Of a stretch of 64,000 bases of DNA, positions 22,889 to 33,080 are shown piece by piece. The stretch comes from Melieria omissa (taxonomy: Eukaryota > Arthropoda > Insecta > Diptera > Ulidiidae): positions 17,351,921 to 17,415,920 of the forward strand of contig OZ020269.1 of NCBI GenBank assembly GCA_963971225.1, written 5' to 3'. Within the stretch, counting starts at the first letter, position 1, and each line of letters opens with the position of its first letter. Under the pieces are notes generated by a model, which was given only the letters and a program-made list of their open reading frames with translations, had not been told where the DNA came from and made no database searches. The translations under genes and the position numbers were made by a program.

Positions 22889-23100
22889 CGCCAAGAACGC
22901 GCACGAGGGGCACAGAAAGCCAGCAGCAGTGTAGCGCCGCATTAAGGCCAAAACCCGCCCGGCAAAGCAATGCTGATCGGCAGTTCCACCGGGGCTACGG
23001 GTAGGAGACAGGGGGTGATTTTTAGTCGGTAAGAATCCGGCATACAGTCGAACTATGATCCTGCTGTATCTTTCGAGGCTGTATCTTTCGAAGATTTTCC

Positions 23101-24088
23101 ACTTCCTCCGTAAAAAGAAACGCACTATTTACACACCCTCCAACAATATTTACACAGGGCAACGTCAGCTTTGTAGATATTTACAAGTGTAATTGATATT
23201 TTGTCTTAATTAAGCTTTTCAAACTTCAGTTGCAAATCCATTGATATCACAAAAAATTTGCAAGTTTTGATTATTCTTTTTCCATGCCAATTGCTGACTG
23301 TCATTTATGGTCAGATGATGAATAATGCTAAACAATTTTCTACACCTACAAACGATTATTGAAGGCAGTAATTGTGGGGCGTAAATTGTTCATTCACAGA
23401 GAGACACCAACGATTTATATCAAACAATACGAAAAGGTTGATTTAGAGGTCCGTAAAGGAGGTGAGGGCAAAGTGATCGGTCAAGGTTAACAAAATAATG
23501 CAATAAATTAGTTTTCATACTAAAATAGGAAATATTTGTACCTTCTGCAAGATCTGTAAGAAGTCTTACTCGAGCCTTTTTGAATGGTTTTTAGCAAATC
23601 TTTGATATAGGTGTTTTTAAGGTAATTTGGGTTATTAAAAAGAGGCTTCCTAGACGCCGAATGTCATACAATTTATTTGCCTGTCAACAAGGCTAGCAAG
23701 GGAGACCTGATTTTCCAATGGGGATAAGTATACGAAGGACCATAGGTCTCCCAATCTTCTCCACTGTGTTAAGTTATTAAGTATTTGTGTGGCGTTTCTC
23801 ACTATCAACCATCCAATCACTAGGACACTCTGCATTAGATCCACATAGTTGTCAGCTAAGTATTATGAGACAGGAAAGGACTTTGCGTCACGCACCAATG
23901 GTCCTAAGGCGGCGGCTAAGTTATGCGAATGTCTCTACTATTTAAGTATTTCAACTGATGCATTTCCCAAAACACCCTTTCTTACAACTCTCTTCCATAT
24001 TCCAATCAAAATGTTGCCTAGTTTATATGTCTATGCTACCCTTTTGGCCAAATCGCTAATTTTTTATCTTTTCTCTCTCTTCCGGCAG
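23101..24088. other. Upstream region of the first aquaporin gene
   Basis: I see no coding sequence. A splice acceptor (TTTCTCTCTCTTCCGGCAG) ends at 24088, which shows that the first aquaporin has at least one further 5' exon upstream. Confidence 0.6.
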
Positions 24089-24107
24089 CTGCTTCGACAA
24101 ACTCAAA

Positions 24108-24924
24108 ATGAAGGTCAGCACACTGGATAAAATTTGCTGTTTTCTGGCGGAGCTCATCGGCACCGGACTGCTCGTCTTTCTCGGCTGCATGGGCTGTGTT
24201 CAGAACAGCAGCTTCGCCAACAACCATCTCCAGGCCACGTTCAACTTCGGTCTGGTTGTCATGGTGATCATTCAGAGTTTCGGCTGCGTTTCCGGCTCTC
24301 ATCTTAATCCCGCAGTCACGCTGGCTGCATTCATCTACAACATGGTTTCGCTGCCCATGGCCGCTGTCTACTTCGTTGGACAAATGCTGGGCGGCTTCAT
24401 TGGCTACGGACTGCTGAAGGCGCTCATACCAGCCACCGCTGTCACAGTGCCTGGCGCCGAGCACGGTCTGTGCGTCACCGTGATACATTCGGAGATCAGC
24501 AGCATGCAAGGACTGGGCATCGAATTCCTCATAACTGGCGTGCTGATCCTGGTATGCTGCGGCGTCTGGGATCCGCGCAATTCCAAGTTCCATGACTCGG
24601 TGCCAGTGCGTTTCGGTCTGGCCATCAGTTGTCTGGCCATAACGGCGGTAAGTTTTGTGTTGGAAACTTGCTCTAAATTATTTACTAACTCTTTTCGTTT
24701 GTTTGTTGCAGGGACAATTTACTGGCGCTAGCATGAATCCGGCCAGATCGTTCGCGCCCGCGCTCTGGAACAACGACTTCACCGATCACTGGGTGTACTG
24801 GGTGGGACCGATGGCCGGCGCCGGCATCACTGCCATTGTGTACAAGGCGATATTCAGACGTGAGGTGGCCGAAGAGAAGCCCAACAACAAGCTGCGCGCC
24901 ATGGAAGAGGTGCCGCTCTCCTAA
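24108..24924 (+). CDS. Eglp: Entomoglyceroporin-type aquaporin A (two intact NPA boxes)
   Basis: Exons are 24108-24647 and 24712-24924, joined by a 64-base phase-0 intron, giving 250 residues with six predicted membrane helices. The start has the near-ideal fly context CAAAATGAAG. Loop B carries NPA (N67) and loop E NPARS (N189, R192), so both pore half-helices keep the canonical boxes. By alignment to AQP1 the selectivity-filter positions are F47, A177, A186 and R192. The His that makes insect and vertebrate aquaporins water-specific is Ala here. That change is known in insect glyceroporins and predicts passage of glycerol or urea as well as water across a cell membrane. It is first of five tandem paralogues. 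An acceptor 19 bases upstream indicates 5' splicing and perhaps longer N-termini. Orthology to one particular Drosophila Eglp is not resolved. Confidence 0.93.
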
Positions 24925-25861
24925 GTGCCCACCAGCCCCGCATGCCAAAGACGAGTCCAGTTAAGCTCCACATATTGCAGGAAGAACAACGGCCCAGTAC
25001 ACTTAGATTCTAACTAATATACATTTATACAATAAGCGCCTTAGACTATAGCATTGAGCATATTGGTGGCACGTGTGTGGCAAAGTGAAGCGACCGAAAC
25101 AGACAGGCAATTTTTGTCAGAAAAGCCGAAAAATTGTAATCGTTGCGTTTCAGCATCGCTTCGCCTTGTTTCGTTGGGTTAGGTTTTCTTCGGTGGCAGC
25201 AGTTGTTGCTCAGTGGTATAGTTTAAAGGCCGATCTAAGTCTAGAATATCGACAAGTGCACTGTTCCCGAGGTAGCGAGGAACAGTTGTGTGCAACAACG
25301 CTGTGCAAACTACTGCATTCACTTATTCTTAAGCAAAGATTAGCCCTATCTCGCACACACCGACATGTGTACCTGTGCCCAATACCTAATAGCCAATGTG
25401 AATTAAGTTTTATACTGTCTGCCCCTTTGTCGGACAACAAAAACGATCAAAATAACAAAGACATTGCCGCAGCAACCGACACCAAAACCCAATCGAAAGA
25501 CACACACACACACTTGTTGGCAATGTTCTGCTGTAGGAAAATCACATGTAATATTACTTGGTTGTTCCAAGTCATATGTGAACTTAGCAAATAAAGTCAA
25601 AATTTTCATTAGTGCGCTGTGTATCTATTGGTAGCAAACCTATTTCTAGTAATTTTTTTCGTGCTCCTCGTCGCTTATGTAAAACAACGATTTCGCCGGG
25701 AACACATTACACACTGCGCGCTGGACAGAGATCTCAGTTCTACAAATGTTTAATTTTTGCCGACCACTCGTCCATTAGTAGTCGCACAGTTTCAGTTCGA
25801 TTTCCAGTCATCGAAAGGACGAGCTTTCAGTTGTCGTATCGTCGAAGTTTGCCGCCCCGCC
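24925..25861. other. Intergenic A-B, including probable UTRs
   Basis: This spacer should contain the 3' UTR of gene A and the promoter and 5' UTR of gene B. A 173-codon open frame (25073-25594) has no domain or sensible composition and is not called. No clear AATAAA was seen just after gene A; AATAAG at about 25032 is a possible variant. Confidence 0.5.
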
Positions 25862-26621
25862 ATGGTTGTGGAAAGGGATATTGTAGTGGCGGCATTCGGT
25901 GAATTTTGTGCCACCGCCATGTTGCTGACGCTACACTGCACCGGCACCGATGCGGTGGCAGCCACCAGCGGCGTCTTTCAGTGGGGCTTCAACTATGGCA
26001 TTGCCGTAATGATTGTCATCCAGATCTGGGAGCACATCTCCGGCGCCCATGCCAATCCCTGCATCACCGTTGCCGGCATCATTGTGGGCAAGATCCGTTG
26101 GGATGTGGCCATTGTGTACATACTGATGCAATTCTTGGGCGCCATTTTCGGATTCGTCGTTGCCTTCTATTTGACAACGGCCCACCGTACGCAACCTGAC
26201 TATTGTGTCACAGAGCCACACGCAACCGTCAAAGGCGAGCAAGCCTTCCTGCTGGAGTTCATGATGACGGCCGCCTGGGTGTTGGCACAGTGCGCCGGCT
26301 GGGACAAGCGTGCCGCTGGCCTGCAGGAGGCCATCTCCCTGAAGCTGGGCCTCACCGTATCATCACTGGCCATATCTGGTGTAAGAACAGCTCGTTCTCT
26401 CTTTTCACTTTCACTCTTTCCGTGCACTAAGTTCAGATCGTTCTCTGCAGGGCTACTTTACAGGGGCCAGCATGAATCCGGCTAGAACATTGGCGCCGGC
26501 CATATTTTCCGGCAACTACAACCACATCTGGGTCTATTTTACCGGGCCGCCGCTGGCTTCGATAACCATGGCACTGATGTGGCGATTCCTGTGCTCCCCG
26601 GCCAGCCCCAATCCCGACTAA
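25862..26621 (+). CDS. Eglp: Entomoglyceroporin-type aquaporin B (loop-B NPC box)
   Basis: Exons 25862-26380 and 26451-26621 with a 70-base phase-0 intron give 229 residues. I chose the ATG at 25862 because the protein then starts right before the first helix like its paralogues; an in-frame ATG at 25757 would add an unconserved leader. Loop B reads ANPCIT, so the usual Ala is Cys (C67), while loop E is a canonical NPART (N182, R185). Filter positions by alignment are Y45, A170, A179 and R185; Tyr replaces the normal Phe only in this paralogue. The C-terminal tail is very short. It should form a membrane channel, but pore substrate preference may differ from gene A. It is followed after 326 bases by gene C. 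Confidence 0.91.
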
Positions 26622-26947
26622 TCGCACTGGTATGTGGCAACTCGCGTACTCAGCCATCGATGTCCATTGCAAATTATATTCTAGCAAGTTTAGCCCAGTA
26701 GAGCAACAAAACACACGTACAATGGTCTCTATTATGACAGCAAAGGTCGTCACCGGGTGCACAGTAAAATTTCAATTTGGAAAAGGACTCTTCTACTCGG
26801 ATTATTTTGTTTTCACACACGTTGTTTTTATTTGTTAAAATTGAAATTTTCGGAAATTAAAACTGTCAACTTTGCTGATTTCGTTTTGAAATAAAATTTT
26901 CGCCTTGACTTTGTCTCCTTCAAACACATTGCAAGCATTTTGGGCAA

Positions 26948-27715
26948 ATGAAGTTGGATCGAGTGTTGTTGTCGCGCTGCGTTGGCGAATTAGTCGGCAC
27001 CGCCACGCTGGTGGGTATCGGTTGCATGGGATGCACCACAAGTTTGCTGCTTTTGCGACCGTTGCTGATGATTGCCTTCAGTTTCGGATTCGCCGTCACC
27101 ATTTGCGTGCAGACGTACATGACAGTGTCGGGCGCGCACGTCAATCCCTCCGTTTCCATAGCCTTCTTCGTGAGCGGCAAGATGCCGCTGGACGAGATGC
27201 TGCTGTACATCCTGATGCAGGTGATCGGTGGCATGGGCGGCTATGCGCTGCTGCTGCTGGCCATACCGCCTCTCCTGAGAAACAATCAGTTCTGTGTGAC
27301 CAGAGTACACAGCAGCATCGAGCTGTGGCAGGGTGTGGGCATTGAGTTCGTGCTCACAGCCGTGTTGATATACTTCTGCTGTTCGCTGTGGGATCCGCGC
27401 ACGACGTTGCCGGGCGATTCAGTGCCGGTGCGCTTTGGGTTTCTCATTGCTGGTTTGACATTGAGCGGGGTACGACGGCCGTCGGAACTGCTTCAGAGTG
27501 AATGAATAATGCGAGTGTCGTTGCAGGGCCACTACACCGGCACCAGCCTGAATATAGCACGCTCCCTTCCACCGGCAGTGTTCATGAATGAATGGGAGGA
27601 CATCTGGGTGTACGTGGTGGGACAGTTTGCCGCCGCCGCAATCATTCCGTTGGCTTGGCGTTTCTTGCATTCATCCGGAAAGAAAGCGGAAGCACATGCG
27701 GAAGAGGCCGCTTAG
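26948..27715 (+). CDS. Eglp: Entomoglyceroporin-type aquaporin C (NPS and NIA boxes)
   Basis: Exons 26948-27469 and 27527-27715 with a 57-base phase-0 intron give 236 residues and six helices. Both NPA boxes are altered: loop B is NPSVS (S68) and loop E is NIARS (N183, I184, R186). The Asn residues that cap the two half-helices and the filter Arg are kept, so a pore is still expected. Filter positions are F46, T171, T180 and R186. Thr in the helix-5 position replaces both the water-channel His and the Ala of genes A and B. The N-terminus (MKLDRVLLSRC) is closely similar to that of gene D (MKFDLELLARC), which suggests C and D are sister duplicates. Confidence 0.92.
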
Positions 27716-27926
27716 TGTCGTTGCTTTCGACACAGAAGAGTGCGCGGGAAGAGGTTGCGCGAAGTAGACGAACTGTGTAGCTTTGAGGTCGTTTGATGGA
27801 TTCAGTCCTTGGCGACGCTTCAAAGGCTACATAGCCACCGAGAAGCTTACAACGTATTGAAATTATGTATACATGTAGTATGAATAATGGAGATAATGAG
27901 AAGTGGACAATGCAACTGAATGAGAA

Positions 27927-27932
27927 AATAAA
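27927..27932 (+). terminator. Likely polyadenylation signal of aquaporin C
   Basis: AATAAA lies 212 bases after the stop codon of gene C and just before retrotransposon-like sequence begins. Confidence 0.5.
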
Positions 27933-27964
27933 CATTGCAGGTACAAACATTGCAAATTTATGCA

Positions 27965-28018
27965 GAGGGCAGGACATAGTTATCTGTTCAGACGGTCCAA
28001 CAGCCATTAATCTCGTAT
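27965..28018 (+). pseudogene. RNase H fragment of a LINE (5' piece)
   Basis: The frame reads CRGQDIVICSDGPTAINLV, which resembles the central strand of LINE RNase H domains (the VICSDSQAA region). It stops at 28018, where sequence of a different LINE begins. The continuation of an RNase H domain appears at 28890, so the two pieces may be one domain split by an insertion. Confidence 0.45.
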
Positions 28019-28035
28019 GAGATAACCTCAGGGGG

Positions 28036-28870
28036 TTGGTGCTGGGACAACCTAAACTGAACAAACTTAATAGCGCCCTACAAACAATCTCCAAGTGGGA
28101 TCAAGCGAACAGGGTCCATTTTAATCCTCGCAAGACCGAACGTTGCCTGTTATTCCACAAACAAGTCTCCCCACATCCCAACACATCCCTAGTTATGGGT
28201 GGTGTGAGTATTGCGGAATCGGCAGCTCTTGATGTTCTGGACATGTCCATTAAGAACGATCTTCGTTGGAACGATCATATTTTTTGGCGTGTCGAAAGAA
28301 GCAGCCAAGTGCCTCGGTTTCTTAAAGCGGTGCAAAAAATATTTCACTTCGTCGGATCTCCGCATTATTTATTTTATTTTCGGCCTAAAATGGAGTTTAA
28401 CTCGTACCTAAGGGCAGCGGCATCAAAATCCCATATGGAGCTCCTGGACCGGGTGCAAACCCCTGCGATTAGGCTTATAGGGGCCAGTAAGGCATCCAGC
28501 GATATTGACTCCTTGGAACATCGTGGAAACGTGGCATGTGTGGTTTTATTTTACCGATACTTTTTCGGTAATTGCTCAGTGGAGATGAGCAGCTTGCTCC
28601 CATCACTTCGGGTAGTACAACCCATCCATGCATTCCACGTCGAAACGATGTTCCTGCGCACTACGCACTACAGATAAAGTTCGTTCCAGGGCCGTACGGC
28701 GCGATTATGGAATGGTCTCCCTGCAGATATTTTCCCCAGCACTTATGATCTCGATGGGTTCAAGTCAAGAGTCCATAACCACTTCTCTCAAAATCCTATT
28801 TCCTAACCTTAATATCCTTTTTGAACCAACGCAATGCCTCGCATAAATAAGGGTATCCCCTGCGCGTTTA
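28036..28870 (+). pseudogene. CR1/Jockey-like LINE, C-terminal reverse-transcriptase fragment
   Basis: The 213-codon frame shows the post-catalytic part of a LINE polymerase: LNSALQTISKWDQANRVHFN, RKTERCLLF, LDVLDMSIKNDLRWNDHI, SHMELLDRVQTPAIRLIG. After a frame change at ~28677 it continues as TARLWNGLPADIFPST and GFKSRVHNHFSQNPI, the typical C-terminus of this group. A short A-rich end near 28872 may be the 3' tail. The catalytic YADD box is absent, so it is 5'-truncated. Confidence 0.8.
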
Positions 28871-28889
28871 ATGAAAAAAACTGGGTATA

Positions 28890-29450
28890 CACAACCAGGT
28901 CAAAATCGTCTGCGTCCCAAGACACAGAGGAATTGATGGAAGTGAGGAGGCGGATAGTCTTGCTAGAACTGGTGCAGCCACGATCCCCCTTGGAAAGGGA
29001 AAGGAACAGGAATTCAGAAAACAGGACTAATGCCTTGGATCTTAAGCAATCGAAAATATTAAGGGTAATAACTCCAAATGGAGTAAAGAATATCTCAGAC
29101 TAGGGAAAAACCAGCTTGGAAAGGTCAGTGGTCTTCTAACTGGGCACTACAGACTGAGAAAACATGTGCATTCAATCTAGCTAAAACACGTAAGTGTCTG
29201 TAGACTTCGCGGAATAGTAGAGAAAACTCCTCAGCACATCATACTGCACTTTGATGCGGTATGTCGTAGTAGGAGGCAACACGTGGGCCAACACTGGCCT
29301 GCAGAAGAGAATGTCAAGCACCTTTCCCCGTGAGTTATTAAGCTTCATTAGGTCGATGGGATTAGGGACGTTCTCTAAAATTATAGGGGCCGCAATAGAT
29401 CATTTTTGGTCTCAGTGTAATATCCCTTTTTTAAATGAATCAATTAACAT
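28890..29450 (+). pseudogene. LINE RNase H / C-terminal fragment, family copy 1
   Basis: Across several frames the plus strand reads VKIVCVPRHRGIDGSEEADS, LARTGAATIPLGKGKEQEF, GKNQLGKVSGLLTGHYRLRK and TPQHIILHFDAVC. These are the end of a LINE RNase H domain and the C-terminal zinc-finger-like tail, each with stops between them. The 3' part (RRQHVGQHWPAEENVKHLSP and the non-coding bases after it) is matched on the minus strand at 60360-60840, so both are copies of one family. Confidence 0.72.
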
Positions 29451-29489
29451 AACAAACTTTACAGGTATTTTGGTCTTTAGCTTTTTTGT

Positions 29490-29991
29490 GCCTCGATAGC
29501 CTACCGTGAGTGCACTAGACTGTCATCCCAGAGGTCGTGGGTTCAACTCCCACCGCGTGCACAATCCCCGCACTTTTTCAACCGATTTTTCCTGTTCTCT
29601 AAATTTTCCTCAAAACCCTGCAACATACCCAAGTTCAATGATTCCCAACCCAAGTTACTCCTATCCAAGTCACTCCCACGCAAGTAAAAAGCAAAACATA
29701 TTTACAGCTACACGCTGCATTAGCGATGTCTGCAAGGAGAAGCGGACAGTTGCGAAACACAGCGCACCAAACTGATCTTAGCGAAGTCCCCAACCATACA
29801 GCAGAAGCTCACAACATTAGAGGCGCCGGTCCTAAGCGGTGGTTAATGACAGCCCCATCACTTGGACTACCTGCGTCAGGCCAATCACCTACCCTGGCAG
29901 AACAACACAACCGATTAATGTAACCAACACAAGGCAAAGTCTTGTGGAGGCCCAATGCTCCAGAGAGGAGTAAACAAGGACCAAAAAAAAC
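29490..29991 (+). mobile_element. Second SINE family with poly(A) tail
   Basis: The 5' 75 bases look like a tRNA: GATAGCCTACCGTGAGTGC resembles an A box and GGGTTCAACTCC is a perfect B-box match. An Asp-like anticodon loop, CTGTCAT, lies between them. A ~350-base body follows, ending in GTGGAGGCCCAATGCTCCAG and a run of eight A residues near 29984. That 3' end resembles LINE tails, which SINEs often borrow. No clear target duplication was found. It is not a functional tRNA gene because the acceptor stem cannot pair. Confidence 0.68.
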
Positions 29992-30720
29992 TTAACTTAG
30001 CAATTTTGTAACCAAAACCAAATAGTTTGATTTTCTTAGACTTTTGAGTGTTGTTGCTAGAAATCTCTGTCAAGTGGTTTTGACGGCCATAAAAATAACA
30101 ATTTAAATTAATGACATATGCGCATTCATTCATCACATCATTAATTTTATTATTTTATTTTACTGATCGTGTTCCTCAAAGCTACTGGACAGAAAAAATG
30201 CCGGGTGGTACAAGCTCCTGGCTTTATGAAAAATACAAAACCGCTTTCAAACAAAATTGAAATCGAAGTTTGAACCTGTCCTCACTGCAATGTTGTTCTT
30301 CTGATCGACCAACGCTGCCTTTGAGTTTTTCAAAAATTTCGCTAATTCTTTTGTGACCATAATTAGCTCCAATATCAGCGTTGGTGCACCTCCCAGCATT
30401 TTCCGCTGGTATTGGTGATTTCTGATTTTCTCACCCTTTTCAACCTTTTTTTCGTTTTCAACTCAAGTGATCACTTGATTTATTACTTTGTAACATTCTT
30501 CTGTGCTACAACACATTTTCAATCGAGTCGGCAATGTAAGTTACACATTATATGTGCTCCGAGTTTGTCACTACTTGTTGGCAGTCAAAAATTTTCGTTC
30601 CAATCGCATTCTTTACGTCCGTTTTCCATCTGCAAATCCAATTAAATCCAATCAAATCCAACTGTGATTGTTACCTCGGCCACCTGAAAGCATCATACTG
30701 GAAAGTTGAAAATCCACAAA
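29992..30720. other. Upstream region of aquaporin D
   Basis: No coding sequence is evident. The last ~250 bases are likely promoter and 5' UTR of gene D. ATCCAATTAAATCCAATCAA-like short repeats lie at about 30635-30660. Confidence 0.5.
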
Positions 30721-31633
30721 ATGAAATTCGACCTGGAGCTGCTGGCGCGTTGCACCGGCGAAGTAATCGGCACCTCCATCTTCGTGTCGATTGGCTGTCT
30801 GGGCTGTGCCAGCTCCAACTCGTACCACTTGCAGTCGTACTACATGGTCGCGCTCAGCTTCGGCTGGGCCATGGCGGCGGCCGTGCAGACGGCGTCGTAT
30901 CTGTCCGGCAGCCATCTCAATCCGAGCGTTTCGATCGCGTGCTGCGTGAGCGGCCGCATGAAGTGGGACGAGATGCTCGTCTACTGTCTGATGCAGATGT
31001 TCGGCGCGATCTGCGGCTATGGAATGCTGATCATTGCCGTGCCGCCGCATCTGCGTGAGGGCGAAGGCTTCTGCTGCACCCATGTCAACGACAGCATCGA
31101 CATGTGGCAGGGCTTTGCCCTCGAGTTCATTTTCACCGCCATTCTGGTGTACTTTTGCTGCTCCATCTGGGAGGATCGCAAGGGTCTGCCGCCCGACTCG
31201 ACACCGGTGCGATTCGGATTACTGCTGTGTGGACTAACCTTTTCGGGGGTATGACCGTTGTGTTTGACTCTTGCACGACCTCTGCTATATAAAATTCTCC
31301 TATCTTTGTCAAATTTTCTGTCCTAAGATGGCAAACTCTTCGCATGGGCCTTGTGTGTCCCAATGGGCGTGAGAGGCTTAAGACAAGTTGCTAACCAAAT
31401 GTCCATTGCAGGGTCACTACACCGGAGCGAGCATGAACCTGGCGCGCTCGTTTGCGCCCGCACTGTACATCGGCATCTGGAAGCACCTTTGGCTTTATGC
31501 TTCCAGCCAAATCTTGGCCGCCCTGATTGTTCCGTTTGCCTGGAAGTATTTACACCCGCACCCGGCGCCTGGCATCACTATGATGCCCATAACAAGAAAA
31601 TCGCAAATGCTGGCGCAACCAGGGGCTGATTGA
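30721..31633 (+). CDS. Eglp: Entomoglyceroporin-type aquaporin D (NPS and NLA boxes)
   Basis: Exons 30721-31248 and 31412-31633 with a 163-base phase-0 intron give 249 residues. The start sits in CACAAAATGAAA, a strong context. Loop B is NPSVS (S69) and loop E is NLARS (N185, L186, R188). Filter positions are F47, T173, A182 and R188. The sequence is closest to gene C, sharing WDEMLVYCLMQ-like helix 3, the HVNDSID/HSSIEL region before helix 4 and Thr in helix 5. The C-terminal tail after helix 6 is basic and Pro/Met-rich, unlike the others. The coding part has markedly higher GC than its flanks, which supports real selection on the frame. Confidence 0.92.
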
Positions 31634-31755
31634 TTCGTTTTATGTCAACGTTCGGTCGCCATTCGTGTGGACTGCGGAACTCAATGTTTGTTCATATACT
31701 TTTGCACTTTATAACTGATTTTTTGGATGCATTTTTCTGTTGAAATATTATTTGC

Positions 31756-31761
31756 AATAAA
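31756..31761 (+). terminator. Likely polyadenylation signal of aquaporin D
   Basis: AATAAA occurs 123 bases downstream of the gene D stop codon in an AT-rich context. Confidence 0.6.
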
Positions 31762-31811
31762 GCAATGCACAACACTCAAACAATGATACAGAATACAATG
31801 AAATTCCTCAT

Positions 31812-31851
31812 AACCGAACACTCACTCTAACAGTGTTTTTGTTCGGTTATG
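31812..31851. repeat. Small inverted repeat downstream of aquaporin D
   Basis: CATAACCGAACACTCAC is followed by its near-complement, ending TTTTTGTTCGGTTATG. It would form a hairpin with a 12-bp outer stem. It lies just past the predicted poly(A) site, and a role is unknown. Confidence 0.55.
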
Positions 31852-32009
31852 GGAGATGGGAGATGTGAGAGGGTGGCATACAAATTTGTTTAAATTGTGT
31901 CCAAGTGTTTCGCGTTTAGTTATTTCATATTTTATACGAATTTATGAATATTGAATATTTATAAAATTTTTATTAAATTTTAGTACTAATTTGGTTAAAA
32001 CAATTTTGT

Positions 32010-32162
32010 AATGGCGCACACAGGCGGCGTTTTCGGAATTCAACCGCCTCCCACCAAGCACAAATAATGCTGGCACAAAATATGGTTTCGAGTGGTATTC
32101 GGCTCAAAAGTTGTACGCAAACCCTCCTTCCCTCCAAAATAAAATCCTGTGTACGCCACTGG
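32010..32162. mobile_element. Short inverted-repeat element (dispersed)
   Basis: The left end AATGGCGCACACAGG is matched by the inverse of the right end CCTGTGTACGCCACTG. The right two thirds are repeated at 10088-10196. It has no coding capacity. Target duplication is not clear, so assignment to a superfamily (hAT-like ends are possible) is tentative. Confidence 0.5.
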
Positions 32163-32377
32163 CCTAAACACTGATTGTTTTCATTTCAAATGTTCATTTT
32201 CAAATAAGAGATTTTTAAAAAACTAGGTGGGCATTTTTTTTGAGTTTTTCCCCTTTATGAGAGATTTTTTAATCAAAATGGTTTGAAATATAGTGTCCGC
32301 GTTCAGTTATTAGAGCGTCCGATTACACTACTCGACAAAAAATAGGTTCATCGCGTGCTCTAAAAACAAAAGTATTT

Positions 32378-32755
32378 TTTAGACTAATGCTCGGCTGCTG
32401 AAAACGAAACTGAAAATCAAAAAATTTTCTTAAGAAACGTTTTCGAAAAATCTTCGAAAAACACGTTTTTCTCCTCTTTTTTCAGTTATGAGCACATATC
32501 TTGTAAACCAACCATCCGACTAACACTTGTGGCCCGTAGTTCAGAAGGTAATTAACTAACCTTTCCAACAATATATAGATTGTTCAAATCCAATAAGATT
32601 TGGGGAAGTTACTGAAGATGAAAGTTGTAAAAAAGTTAATTTTTTGACCATTTTCAAAAATTAGATATTTTCGAATGGTTTTTTTTATAGATAAACTAAA
32701 TGAGCTCCTCTGGTTATAAGATCTAATATGAAAGATATATTATTTGAGCAAATAC
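32378..32755. repeat. ~380-bp dispersed repeat, copy 2
   Basis: It is co-linear with 14395-14782 over its whole length, sharing for example GAAACTGAAAATCAA, TTCGAAAAATCTTCGAAAAA, TTATGAGCACA and GGGGAAGTTACTGA. Unlike copy 1 it is not followed by LINE coding sequence, so the repeat is an independent unit. Confidence 0.75.
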
Positions 32756-32859
32756 TAAGCCTAACATCAATAGAATTGAAGGAAAAATGACAAAGTTATA
32801 ATGCACGGAGTGAAAACACCAACTTTACATTTATTACACCGTGCGAACAAATATTTTTA

Positions 32860-33080
32860 TTTTTTCCGAGACCCATCCAAATGTTGATATAGACGTGAAA
32901 CTAGAGGTAATTTATAATATCCGGGCATAGTCAGTTTTTCATTTTTTGACCCAAAAGCCTTCTTAAAGGACTTTAATATTTTAAGGATATACACATTTAA
33001 AATATTTTTTTAAATATTTTCGATGGTGCTATGATGAAGATATGGGTATCAAATGAAGAGAAAAATTGTCTCCTTTTAAC
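32860..33080. repeat. Dispersed repeat shared with 38120-38280
   Basis: The words GATATAGACGTGAAACTAGAGG, CAGTTTTTCATTTT and AAGATATGGGTATCAAAT recur in the same order at 38120-38280. The segment directly follows the repeat at 32378-32755 and may be another part of the same unknown element. Confidence 0.6.

Larger units (their letters stand above)
19420..23100 (+). mobile_element. Degenerate R1-like non-LTR retrotransposon
   Basis: One plus-strand LINE can be followed through several frames: a gag-like ORF1 with zinc knuckles, an apurinic-type endonuclease, a reverse transcriptase and a C-terminal Cys/His finger. Domain order and wording (GDFNAW, YTHSDHQAI, GGVPQGSVLGPMLWN, FADDIVIVV) fit the R1 group of LINEs. 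Many frameshifts and in-frame stops show it is inactive. Higher GC than the surroundings is consistent with a late insertion. Exact ends are uncertain: no poly(A) tail or target duplication was recognised. Confidence 0.85.

Noticed and set aside
23650..23844. Minus-strand 64-codon frame possibly from a retrotransposon
   Set aside because: A phrase like NNLTQWRRLGDLWSF is suggestive, but no motif could be assigned with confidence.
25073..25594. 173-codon frame between aquaporins A and B
   Set aside because: No domain and unbiased low-complexity composition; it overlaps expected UTR and promoter sequence and has no splice support.
29496..29570. Possible tRNA gene with B box
   Set aside because: The acceptor stem cannot pair and the sequence continues into a poly(A)-tailed SINE body.
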